The notes under the pieces are model-generated. The model searched no databases. It had not been told where the DNA came from and saw only the letters and a program-made list of their open reading frames with translations. Both the position numbers and the translations under genes were made by a program. Shown in pieces: positions 40,595-53,000 of a stretch of 64,000 nucleotides of DNA (positions within the stretch are counted from its first letter, which is position 1; each line of letters opens with the position of its first letter). This stretch comes from Certhia americana (Eukaryota; Chordata; Aves; Passeriformes; Certhiidae), in the NCBI GenBank assembly GCA_018697195.1, contig CM031858.1:93848643-93912642 (forward strand), given 5' to 3'.

Positions 40595-41430
40595 ATATTA
40601 GGTGCTCCAAAGCTTTCTCCAGGCTGAACAATCCTGGTGTCTTCAGCCTCTCCTCACAGGACGTGTGTTCTACCTGACAGCTGTCTTTGTGGCTTTCCAC
40701 TGAACTTGCTCCTGTTGACATTTCAAAAAGTGGACACACAAGCAGAACTGAAAATGCAGATACCAGAGAAGTGGATTGTGCATGAAGCAGAACAGTTGCT
40801 TCCCTCAGTCCAGTGGCTGTGCTTTGATTTCCAAAGCCTGGGAAGCTGTTAGCTCTCCTTGCTGCCAGGTGGAGGGCTGATTCATGTCTTGCCAGGACCT
40901 CCAGCTTGTTTGCTCCTCAGTAAATTGGTCTTCAGGCTATTCTCTCATGGCATTTTGGTTGGCCATATCTAAGATATTCTGAATGGCAACCCTGCCCTCC
41001 AGCGTGTCTTCTACACCCATAAATACAGTGTTGGCAGACTTACTGTGTGCTCTGCCAGGTCACTGTAAAAGAAGTTAAACAGGATCGGGTCCCCAACCTA
41101 TTAACTTTGTAACCATGGGCAAATCGTGGACCATTAAGAGCTCTTTTTGAGCCTAATGATAGAGATGCTTGGGCTTTTTTATCAGCTACTAGTTTACCCA
41201 TCCATGCTGTAACTTGAGTCAGGTTAGGTGCAAAGATGCTGTGGGAGAGATTGTTAAGTATTCCTAAAATCAAGGTGGGTGACACCAATGATCTCTCATC
41301 CACAAATCCTGTCATTTTATGACTGAAGGCAATCATATTGGTCAGGCATGATAAAACCAATATAAAGCCCCCCTGGTGATCCCCAATGACCATCTTCTCC
41401 TTAATTTGCCCAGAAATGACATCCAGGCAG
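40595..41430 (-). mobile_element. Old CR1 LINE fragment, antisense
   Basis: Several blocks match the reverse complement of avian CR1. They are a TTTCTCCAGGCTGAACAA block at about 40613, an AAACAGGATCGGGTCCCC segment at about 41078, an ATGCTGTGGGAGA segment at about 41237 and a CATATTGGTCAGGCATGATAAA-type segment at about 41334. They occur in the order expected for one element running on the minus strand, spanning part of the reverse-transcriptase region and the sequence downstream of it. Divergence and small gaps mark it as old. The 154-codon minus-strand frame at 41040-41504 overlaps this and may keep traces of the element's frame, but the element is dead. Confidence 0.8.
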
Positions 41431-42000
41431 GCATGTCTGAACGTACTGTGGAAGTAGATTAACAAACAATGAAAGTAGGCAGGACTATGATGTTTTGTTT
41501 CCAATTAATGCCTCAGACTTGGTAACTGGTAACCTGTGCATAATCCCTCTCCTGCACCTCTTTTCTGGATGACCAGTTGCTGTCCATCTGTAGGTGATGA
41601 GTGCGTGCTGGTCATAGGATGGAGCACCTGCATCTTTTGGAATGTGGTGATGAGTAAGCTGGGACTTCATGTGACCTGGGGGAACAAGTTTGTTAGGAAC
41701 AGGATGTTGCTTCTAGAGTGACTCTTGCTCCCTCTGTGTGTGTGTATGTGTGAGGAATTTACAAGATAAGAAGGTGACATCAAAAGTGACAGTAAGTTTA
41801 ATAATTATTTTGACTTGATCTAATGCATGTTAATGATTATATTGGTGATCTGCTTAAAGCCAGTGGGCTTTGCCCTGGGTTTTCTTTTGTATTGACTCAA
41901 TTCCATTATCTTTCCATTAGCTTGACAGTAAAAGTGTTGCATAAGCAGGTTTCAGGGTGTGTGAAAAATCTGTATTTGCCTTCTGATATGCATTTAAAGC

Positions 42001-42057
42001 TTCTTTTTTTTTGTTGTTTTTTTGTTTTTTTTTTTTTTTTTTTTTTTTGTTTTGTTG
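42001..42057. repeat. T-rich low-complexity tract
   Basis: Long T runs broken by single G bases, in the probable first intron. Confidence 0.9.
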
Positions 42058-45000
42058 CTAGTGTTAATCTGCTTTTACAGCTTCTCTGATTATGTTGTGG
42101 CTTTTCTTCTGCTAATCACTACTTTGATATTCCCTTATCACTCATAATTTTAGGTGGTCTTCAGAAAACACCAGCACCTGTTAAATGCAGTAAGATCCAC
42201 AGTAAAACTGAGGCTTGCTTGATTTGCATATAGTAAGGAGCAAAGAAATTTAACCTGATTGTATGATGCTGAACAGCAATTTCACAATGACTTACTGGGG
42301 AATTCAGTGTTTCTCAGATCTTATCATTAGCACCACTTGCCTTACTGGTTCAGATGCGTAATTTTCCAACTCCAGTTACTGATGAACAGTTACTACTCTG
42401 CATAGTTCATCAGGTATCCAAACAATTTTGTCACGTTGTGATAGTTGTCCTTTGTTTTGTCCTGCATAGAGCTATGCATTTAGATATTAATTTTTATTAA
42501 CTGCATTATTTTTTAGGACCTGAAAAGCCCCTTCAGGGTAAGGTTACAAATATATTTAATAAAACATTTCTGAAGGAGCAGTAGCTGAACTGATTGTAAG
42601 AGTTACATTCTACAATTTAGAAACGTTCTAGTAACCATCTAATCAGCAGTGAATTAATCAGAAATACAGTATTCATAAAATATTTTGAATGGCAGGTATA
42701 ATTAGTTCATTATTTTAATGCTTCCAATAGTGTTTAATTGCAGTAAGACTTTAATATTTTAGGAAAAAGCGTAAGAGTTGGCAAATCATTGTCAGTATTT
42801 TAACTCAATCTTACATGTATTCCAAAATCATACTGGCATTTTCTAAACTGAAACTTAAAAATGCATGTAGGGGAAAAAGTCAAATTCTAAGTGCTAAATA
42901 CTAAATGGTACCTCTAGATTAAATTTTAGATATCTAAGTTATTACTTTTATCTGTAATGTCTGTCTCCCTCATATTTTAGGAATCTGGTTTTATGCTTTA
43001 CTTGTGAGGTGTAAAATCACATTTTCCTCTTGTTCAGTTTAGTAAATATTTTATTTTTGCAAATGAAAGATTAACATGCTAATACAGTAGTTGTAGAATA
43101 TTACATTTGGAAATGGACAAATGATTGAATGTATTTCACAATCAGCTAGCTCTGTACTTTAACCTGAGACGAATAACCAGGGCTTTGGAAAGAAGGCAAT
43201 TAAGTAATTTCATAACCATTCATGCATTACAGCAATAATACTGGAACACACAAGCATAAAAACTGGTTTTTCAGTGTCTTCCTGATACAAACAAGTACAA
43301 CAATCTTCAGTGGGCTTTCTTGTATAAGAAAAGACCTCCTAAATAATCAAGATCAAATGAAAACAAGATTTTAAGATATTAAGGTTTGTTGGTACACTGA
43401 TTTTAAATAGATAATAAACAGATAAAGAAGTTATTCTGTATATGTCCTTTTGTGGTATTGAGTCATTGTAATTTTTTTTTTTATATTGATTGAGGGAGGC
43501 GTTGACTTAGAATATGTAGACTCAATTCCAGTTTATTTTGTTTGTATAAAAAAACTGTATGTAGTGTCAGTTAAATAAGTTGCCTGTCATATAACTTCTT
43601 AAGCATTTTAAGTTTTCTCAATTTAAAGATTGCTGCAACTCCAAAATGTTTGAAGCTATTCTTATTTGTATTTTGTTAGGAGACAAGAAATTATAGTTCA
43701 GAGTGAAGAGGATGCTGAGTAGCATTGTGGTGGGATATAGATAGCAAGTTTCTAGCCAAGAAAGATCTTCTGCTTGCAAATTCTATATTTATAACATAGG
43801 TTCAGGCAGGTTGTGGGGGCAGAGCATGAAAACTACTCTTTTTTGAAAAACTGTATATTATGGATTATGTTTGGGTATGGACAATTTTCAGTGGGCAGAT
43901 GGTAAGCGAGTGACAAGATAATTGTATTGCCAGAGTGTTATGACGTGAAATGAGCAAAATAGTAATCGGTACCAAAATTATTAGGTGCCTTTGTTTCTTC
44001 GATGTTGTGACACCTCTTGTTCATCAGCTTGTTCATGTTCAAGTCCCACTGGACCTGGCATCACTGTGCATCTGATTCTGTTATTGTCTGCTTACACCTT
44101 TTCCCCACGTGGGACTTGAGAGAGCATTTGACCTGCAATCCTCCTCCATTTTAGCAGACCAACAATGCCTGGTGACATCTTAAGTGCTTTAGGACTGGCT
44201 ATTTATGCTATGTAGTTGGCAAGATAAGGGAAACTTCTGTGCATGACTAATTGAATATAAGAGTGAAAAAAGTGCACACTGATGTATCCAAACTGATGAA
44301 ATGTTTGCATGCAATGATGTTTAAAAAAAATCCCAAAACAGTTCTGGTGATAATTACTTTCCACTTTGCTTAGCTTCAAACACAGAGAATCTGGTGTGCT
44401 TTTAGCTTGTGTTTTTAAACATCCTTGCTAGATGCTATGAAGCCTGTGGTTTTGGGGGTGGAGCTGTGTTTTTTTTTCTGAGTGAATATTGTGTGCTTCA
44501 ATGTAGTGAATGTGGGAAACATTTTGGGGTGGTTTGGGGTTTTTTTTTGTTTGTTTGTTTTTTTACCCTAACATTGCTGTATTTTTCTTTTGGAAATTGC
44601 CATTAATTTTGGCAGATGTTCAAATACCAAATTGGGAATGGATTCACTAGTACTTACCTATAAACAGTAATGCATTAGTGTTACTGGATGAACCAAAAGA
44701 GGGTAGTGATGAGAACAGTTGCATTAGCTTAATAAAGGCAGGCTTGGTCATTCGGAATTATTTTAAGATCTTCAAATGCCACAGACTAAATATTAAGGAC
44801 CACAGTGTGCCAATGTTGCAATGAAAAAGGGATTTTTCATTTGGGAGTGAAAGACTAGCTATAACATCTCAAACTTAGCATAACTGTTAACTTAAATATG
44901 TATTATAAATGAGCTAAAACCTATTGGTATGACATAATTGCTTGCAATTCAATAAAAGCTGGTTTAAGTATAATGCTACATTAAATAAAAGACCCATTGC

Positions 45001-46589
45001 TTTCACTCATAGCTAACTCATGTGAATGTTAAATGACAGGTTTGATTCAGGTATAGTAACTTGTATTAATGACTTTATGCCACAAGTAGTTGTTTGAAAG
45101 TGCTGTAGGTGAATTAAGAGCTGGATGGTAGAAGGTTGGGTGGAGATACTGTTTGAGGTAAGAAATAAAGAATTTAGCCAAGCCAGCAGCTAAGTATATA
45201 TTTTCTGAGAAGTTTTTACTCTCTTAACGTGTGGAATGAGAAGCACTTTTATTGATTGAGTCAAGGACATGATGCACAAGCAAATGACTGGAAGAGTTTG
45301 TTATATACTTTGTTCTATGCATATGTTATATAAAATTTCAGTCACAGACTGTGGAAATATTAGTCTTTATTGCATTTCCATGGAGGAGTGTTTACTGCAG
45401 CATTTCTGAGGAGGGAATTTTAAGGACTCTTTCGGAATATAGTGTTAGAAGGATGTTATGAAAAGAGCAATCAGTTTGTAAATGATTTGGGAAACAGTAG
45501 TGAAAGAGACTTGAAGAGCCTTGTATGAAACTCCTAGTCAATCTAGAGCTCAGAATTAGATTCTCAGGAAATTACCCAACGTAGGCAATGAGCAAAGGCT
45601 CCTGAAAGTCAGTGTCCATCCAAAGTGTGTTTCACAGCTGTTCCAGGTCCCAGAGCTATGGAGGGCAGAGGTGGGCTTTGTGTGTGTCTCACAATGTTTC
45701 CTGAGGGCCACTGCTCAAAAACTTGCAGAAGAGCTGGTTAGCCAAGATGCTGCTGTGCTGTGGTTGGGATGGAGAACAGCTCCAGCTCTTTCCCCAAGGG
45801 TTCAGACCTGTGTTTCCTGCTGCAAGGAGCAGGCTGCCAAGGTAGAGGCTGTTGAGCAGGAGTCATGTTCCCTTTGTTCAGTAAATGTGCGTCTTGGAGC
45901 AAAGAGAGTTACAGCTTTCCCATACTTACACTGATCCCTTACAGGCTAAAGTGGATGAGCTCAGAGTAAGGAATAAAGTCTGTTTGTCTAGTGTCCTACA
46001 TGCCAGTGAAATCCAGCTAGCTAAAAGCTATCCTATTTCATTTCCATTCCCCCTTTTCAGAGTATTGCTGATTTTGTGGTTCTGTTTTGTTTGGGGCTTT
46101 GATTATTTTATCATTTTTAACAGTCAGTTGTCAGTGTATGAACAGATTCAGAAAAAGATAGGGCCCCTCTGCCCCTGCTTCCCACCCCAATGCTCCACAT
46201 ACACTGTTCAGAAATATGGATTGAACTATTCCCAGGCCAAAGGAGTGTCCTGTGTCATTTGGGGCTGTCCTGCCACAGTAAGAACCACACCATTCATGCA
46301 GTCCTTGAAATACAGTGGTCAGACTCTTGCTTTCTGTCTTCAACACAGCTAGGTGTTCTACTATCCTCCAGTCCTCCCAGAACCCTGCTCTCCTGATGTT
46401 TAGAAATATTATGACTTTCAGTTTAGGCTTACATGTGGGCAGTGTATATTTTCTCCCTCCTCCAACACTCATTTAGCTTTGCTTTACTTAGGCTTGACAT
46501 GTTGTGAGCTTTTAGTCTTATCTCTGTCTGATAGGTTCCTATTGCTCCCCTCATCTTCGCATCTGTTCTAGTAAAAAATTCATGTTGTT

Positions 46590-46850
46590 AGATAAGGCTG
46601 ACCAGAATTGTACCTTGTATTCAGCTGATGTTATGCTAGTGGCTTGTGTGATGACTTTAATTCTTCCCTGTCTTAGCTGGAAATATTTCCTCATGATACA
46701 ATGTAGGTCTGTTTGTTTGCTTTTTTTTTTTTTTTTTTTAATCTATTTTCCCCTTGCCAGATCACATTGGTGACTCACAGTTATCCTGTGATCATGCCAG
46801 ACTGATCTTTCCCTTCAGTATCCTCTAAAACAATCCCTGGTTTCCCACAT
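46590..46850 (-). mobile_element. Ancient CR1 LINE fragment, antisense
   Basis: Segments such as ACCAGAATTGTACCTTGTAT (about 46600), GCTGGAAATATTTCCTCATGA (about 46676) and a CAGATCACATTGGTGACTCA block (about 46759) follow the order of antisense amniote CR1 sequence. A T-rich tract (46721-46739) interrupts it, perhaps a later insertion or expansion. It is strongly diverged. Confidence 0.65.
46721..46739. repeat. Poly-T tract inside the ancient CR1 piece
   Basis: A T-run that interrupts the antisense CR1 similarity. Confidence 0.85.
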
Positions 46851-49800
46851 CCTGTGTGAGTGTGCTAATCACAAGCCTATTATCTCATGGTATGAGTGAC
46901 CTTCTTCTATAGCTGCTTAGAAAAAAAAAAATAAAGCAGGGAGTGGGTTATTTCAGCGGTTTCCACTTTGTCTTGTGATAATCTTGAGCCTGATAGTTCA
47001 CATTTTCTGTGTTTGAGACAATTTTTTGTGTTTGAGGCTGAATGAAGACCTAAGATATCGGAGGAATAACCTCCTTGTGTATTGATGGGGTTCTGCTGTA
47101 AAATCATGTGAAGATGCTTGGCTGTGCCGTTGTATTTGGAGTGTTATTTTGTATGACTGATGGCAGAACTTGAAAGCCTTGAAGCACTTGTAAAATAAGA
47201 GGTGTATGTTTTGATTACAAACCCTGGCATTATGTACAAGCTGAGAACGGGTTTTCAGAATTACAACTCTGGATTTAATTTTCTAATGTCTGCCAAAGCT
47301 TCTCAAGCAGTCTGTAAGTATTTTTTTTATGTGTTGTCCTTAACTTATCTCTGCCTTTGCTCTATATCTGTAATATAGGAGAAAGGTTTACCTTCTGGTC
47401 ATGTGCTTTGTCTGCTTATGTTGCAAGACCTTTAGGGAAGGAACTTCCTCGCTGTCTTTGCATACTGTCTGGAAAACCCCTCTTGGCTGGAGGTTGTGGA
47501 CCCTGTAACAGATGATTGCATTTGCAGCATTTTCTTTTTAAAAAAAAATATTTAGTTAAAAATAAAATAGTTTACAAGTGCAACTTGTTAAAGAACAAGA
47601 TATTCTTTTGATGGGATATACAAGCTTACTTGTAATCATACAGTGGATTTGAAATATATTTTGGTAATCACGATTGAAAGTGAATACACTGCTAGTCTCC
47701 TTATGGAAACATATATTTTCTCACTCCATTATTTTGATATGTTGCCAGATTTTGTTATCTTTTTCTTTTGTACACTGATAAAAGGTGAGCTGCATTTGAA
47801 AACCATGCTGAAAAAAAAGAGTGTTTGGCCTGTCACATGCTTTTGTCTTTCTTTTAACATGGAATAAACAATCTGGTTTTCTTTTTAATGAAAGAAGGGG
47901 AGATAATGGCCTTGTGTACATTTAGAACATTCTCATGTTCAAATGGAAATTTTCCCCTGTGTCTGTCATTGTTCTTTTCAGCAGTTATTTAGTAATGACT
48001 GTTTCTGTATTGGCTTTGAATGTACCCCAATAAAGATTGGGAAAACAACATAAACACGCCACATTTAAGATTTAGGTAAAATGATACAATGTTCAGGTAC
48101 AAGCCATGAGTTCTTGAAAGCATATTTAAAGAAGTACACAATTACAATAACTATGTCAGGGTGATGTTTCTCATGCAGATTTCAGCTGCTGTTACTCATT
48201 AATTATTTAAAATTCCAAGTGCAACAACTCACAGCTTAGTGACTGTAACCTGCTGAGCCTCTGACCTAAACAATAAAAGCCAAAATGTCTGGATTAAAAT
48301 TCCATTTAAAAAGAAGATAAATTGATTTATTTATTTCTCAGCTATGCAATTATCCTTAGAAAAAAAATTATTTTGCTTTCCTTTCCTCAGAAGGGAAAGA
48401 AAATCAGTGTGTCATCACCAGAGAAAATCTCAAACTGGGGTCACAGTATCTCTGTTTCCAGATAATCATTTATGAGCCCAGAAAAATTGCTTCTCTACAG
48501 CATTCTGAGTTACTTTTTTCTTAAATTTATTTTCTGATTTTGGAGAAGAGGTGTTTATAAATCTTTACTTAAGCTTCATGAGGTGTCACTTGGAACTTGC
48601 ATAGCAAGCCATTTCTGACTGGAGAACTGTCTTGTTTGTGTTAATGGACTCTGGATAATGGCAGCCTTTTAGGAGGCAGTCACACGAACTTTGAGCATTC
48701 TTGCATGTCTTCAGTGTGCTTACAAATTAAAATGTTGAGGATTGAGTCTTCATCAAATTACTTTAAAAAGTACTTTAGGAGTGTGATTTCATGTATGAAT
48801 GCTCAGACAATAAGGCCAAGCAAAAAAAGGCAAAAAGTGAGAAACACAATACACAAGAAGAGAGAAATATGAGCATAGAGTTAAGGATTCATTTTTTCTG
48901 TGTCAGAGAAGAAACACTGGATTTTGTGCCTCCTTGGCAGTGTGTTTATGGGGAGGAAGGGAGGGACATGACTGTAGGGAAGTAGATTGGGCCAAAGGGA
49001 GTCAACTTGGAGTATGGTGAAAGTCAGACCCTTTCGCAATATCAATATTTATGCCAAATGTTACAGAGGAGAATCTACAGGAAATCCATCTGTTGGTTGA
49101 TATGTTTGCAGTATAGATAACATATATGAAATCAGAAGAGAGAGAGAGATACTTTTCTTTTGTTTTTTTTTTTAATTGAGAAGGATATAGTGATTCAGTG
49201 TTATCTCACAGCACAGTTAATGCTGTCTGAAGGGGGTGAATCATCTCCTTGTCCCATCTGTCAGTCTGTTGAATATGAGAAGAGCAGGCATAGAGTGCCT
49301 TTAATTCATGTGTGTTTAGAACTGCAGGTGGGCATTTTGTCATCAGTCTCTACAAAGTGTTAATGAAATACTGATCATCAAAGTGCCTGTATTCTCTGGG
49401 AAGCTTTTACCTCACTTTCAAAGGGAGACTATACTGCTCAACATTTGGAGAGGGCTGGTTTTTCTAAGCAGAAAACAGGGGAAAAAAGTGAGTTATCAAA
49501 TATATCTTGGTTTTATTTTCTTGGCATTTTAAAGTTTTTATCTGGAAAGAGGTGCTAAGTCTTGTCTTTTTCAGAGTACCTTAATCTCAGAAACTGAAAG
49601 TCTTCAAGTAACAAACAATTATAATTTTCTGTATAATTTCTCAGTTGCTTTTTTTTTGCCCTTTGTTACTGGTAAAATTATTACTTTGGCCTGAAATTCT
49701 CCGTGATTTGAATATGAATTTTGGGGTTTTTTTTCATTCTTCTGGAATTAATACTGCACTTGGTTTATATATTCTTGTGTGGTGTTTCCTATTTTTCAAA

Positions 49801-50026
49801 ACTACTTAAGAATTTAGGACAAATGTCTAACTTTTAGTTATTGTCTCACTGAGGCTGAATGTTGAGGTTCACAGCTGTGGAGGTGTATTCATAAAGGAAA
49901 TATTATACTTTAGAAGCCATGATGGTGAAAAGCACTGGTCTTAGGAGTCTACTACATATCTTACAAAGACATAGAATGAGGCTATGATATGTCTCTGTTA
50001 TTAAACTTTATATCTTTCTCTGTCCC

Positions 50027-50036
50027 TTTTTTTTCT

Positions 50037-50068
<32 letters not shown>
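50027..50068. repeat. (TTTTC)n and poly-T tract
   Basis: TTTTC-type units merge into a poly-T run. Confidence 0.88.
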
Positions 50069-53000
50069 AATGAGAATTTATTTTACTGTAGTATCAAACT
50101 AGTTTGTCCCTGGAGCACATAGATGCTGAAAAAAAACCTCATGAATGTGTGTCTTATCCTTTTCAAAAAATTGTGAAAAATTGGTCCTAGCTCCAAGGTG
50201 GTGTATGCCATGAAGATCTAAACCTATATGAAAAAGGAAATAATAACACCCAGCTGATTTTGTTGTGGTGTTGTGCATAAACAACAGCATGTAGCAAATT
50301 AAGTGAAGCTGTTCATATTAGCGACTGAGATAAAACCAGAAAAATCAGTCTTAGTTTCGTAGGAGGGCACCATTTTCCTTTAGATATATTCATTCAAGGG
50401 TGGTGTATTTGTAGCCCTCTCTGTTCCCTAGACTGGGAATAGCTGAGAGGCACAAGTGTCTCAGCAAAGTCCTAGAGTGCTTACAGGGAAATCAAGTTTA
50501 GTCAAGACCCAGTTGTACAATGGTAGAGGTGCAGCAAGCAGAAGGGATGGAGCTCTGATGTGCCTGGGTGCATCTGCACCTTGCCCCAGACCTTTGGCTC
50601 CTACCTGGCCCCCTCCTCAGATGCACTGGAGGAGATTAAGAAAATTTTCTTATGACCCTGCAGGTGGATTGGCACAGATTTCACAGGGCTTTGCTAATCT
50701 TAGTGTTTTGAAGACGAGCAGTAAACATGTGGCTAATGCCAAATGATTGTGGTCATTGATGATTTCTGTTAGTGTAAAGGAGTGTAGGTACCAGCATGTG
50801 CTTCATGACCCTAGGGGAGCATTTTTCCATTTGGGAAGCAGAAAAGCCCTGCTGAGAAATTTGTTTTAAAATTGCATCTTCTCTTTTTCTTAATGGGTGG
50901 GACAGGGCTGATGGTGTTCTAGCAAGGAGAATGGAGTGGGTTGAAGGAAGAAAGGAGAGAAAAGCAAGAGATGCCTAAACAACAGAAAATAAATATATGT
51001 GGCTTGGCAATTTTGTTGTAACTTCACTGTTGTCTAGAATCAAGTTTGGACTATGCTGAGTGTGCTGAGATGAAATTCCTGGAAATCACATGCTTTTGTA
51101 AAAATAATGTGCAATATGCTTCTTGTTGGCAATAGATGAAAATGGTAATCAAAGCAGTCAGGAAATGTCTTAAACCTTGGGTACTTCTTACCCTATGGCA
51201 ATTTTAGGAAATAGTTTGCAACAAATTTTTTCAACTAATATATTCTCTCTTGCTGATTTAGACTTTCTTATGTGTCATAGTGTTGCAGAAAATTTTAGAG
51301 AAAATTGAATAGTCTTGATGTCCTTTGCAATGATATATGTAAATGCATGTAAATTACTGAACAACTTTGCAAGCACTGGGGAGTACTTTCTCAGGTAAAT
51401 AGTGTTGCAGAACTTGGCCAATTTCTCAGAGGGGTGATTCTCTAGGCCTAGTGTCCTTGCTAAGCTAAGTGTCATGGAGTTATCTGTGATAGAGTAACTA
51501 TGGAAATTGCTGTAATATCTTGATAGGTCAGCACTGTGATATGCAAGGCACTGTACAAGCATGATTAAGTACTCTGTAAGTACTAAACTCCTTGACTACC
51601 CTGATTTATAGGCTATGGTCACCACTGAAATCTTGGTTTTGATAATTCATGATGGAAATATGTCTGGAATAATGTGTTTTTATTTCAGAGAAATATAATT
51701 GTGGAAGTCAAAAGTGAAATAAAGTTTGATTTGGGAAGTATTGCAGTCTTTAGCAATAATGAAAAATTAAATCTGCATTAAATAACAATGAAACACATAA
51801 GGGACTTAAGGCACTATATTTTATGAAATAATTTAACAGTTGAATTAAGAGGGCAGGATTCCTGGGGACCAGTTTGTCCATGAGGCAAGTTATTTTTGTC
51901 ACGTGGTTGCTCACATCTGTCTATGAAGCATCTGACAGTGGGTGCTGTTGGATTTAGCTGCAGGTCACTCACTCATGCCTGCTAGACGTTTTCTTTCTTG
52001 GTGAGTTGGAATATTAGGTTACCACGATGATGGAATTCTGAAGGTGAGGCATGCCTGGTGCCTCCGTCTTGTTTTGAAAGAAGACAAAGTGAAATGCTTC
52101 CTTGCAAAGGTGTGTATCACACTGAGAGCCTAAAAAAACCACGCAAAGATTTCCATCTAGCTGGCAGCCACTGCTGTGCAATGTGTCAGTTTGCTTCCCA
52201 GGAAGCTATATAACCAGGACCTGACACTACCAAAACCAAACAAAAAAACAAACACAAAAAAATAAACACAAAAATCTTGAGTAAGTTTGTAATTAAGAGT
52301 TTACATTAGGGGGCTATCAAAATTAGAGAGAACTTGCACGTTTCTTAAAAGAAATTACACTTTTTTTTTTCTAATAAGATCTGTATGTAGTACTAAAACA
52401 TAATATTTACTGGGATAAGAATAGTTATGAATTTAGCAGGAAGTTTCAGGTAAATTCCTCAAATATTTTTATATTCTATGGTTACCCTTCCCATGTGTGA
52501 GTAAGGCTAGGAGCTCTGCATTATTACACAACATCAGTCTGTGATGAATACATATTCCTAGACAAGGTAGTAATTATGTTCCGGTACTTGTAAATATCTA
52601 AGTCCTTGCATACCTTTATTATTATGTATAGTTCTGTTGAGTCATAATTAATGTGTGGGAAGAGGTAAGATCATATTTAACAATCCATTTGCAGCATCAT
52701 GTAATACACATTCGGTAGTTTATGCTTTTTAATTTGAAGTAACCATTAATGTTCAATAAAAATGCTCCATGTGGATTGGCTTACAGACTGTTTTGACTCC
52801 TGAATTACAATATCACTTATTTAAAGTCTGATGACTAAGTGGGTGAACTTTTTTCAGGCTTCCGTAAGAAAATGCTGTTTTGCAATTAAAACTGCATAAC
52901 CTGCAGAAAGTAATGCCACTGCATTTCTTGTTATATTCAGAAGCTTTGGAGAAGTGTTTTTTTGTCTTTCAGTGAAAATTCTATATCATAAACCTTTTTA

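Noticed and set aside
41040..41504. 154-codon minus-strand open frame
   Set aside because: Overlaps the antisense CR1 fragment; at most a decayed LINE remnant, not a host gene.
45885..46352. 155-codon plus-strand open frame
   Set aside because: No recognisable domain, AT-rich hydrophobic text in the middle; judged chance.
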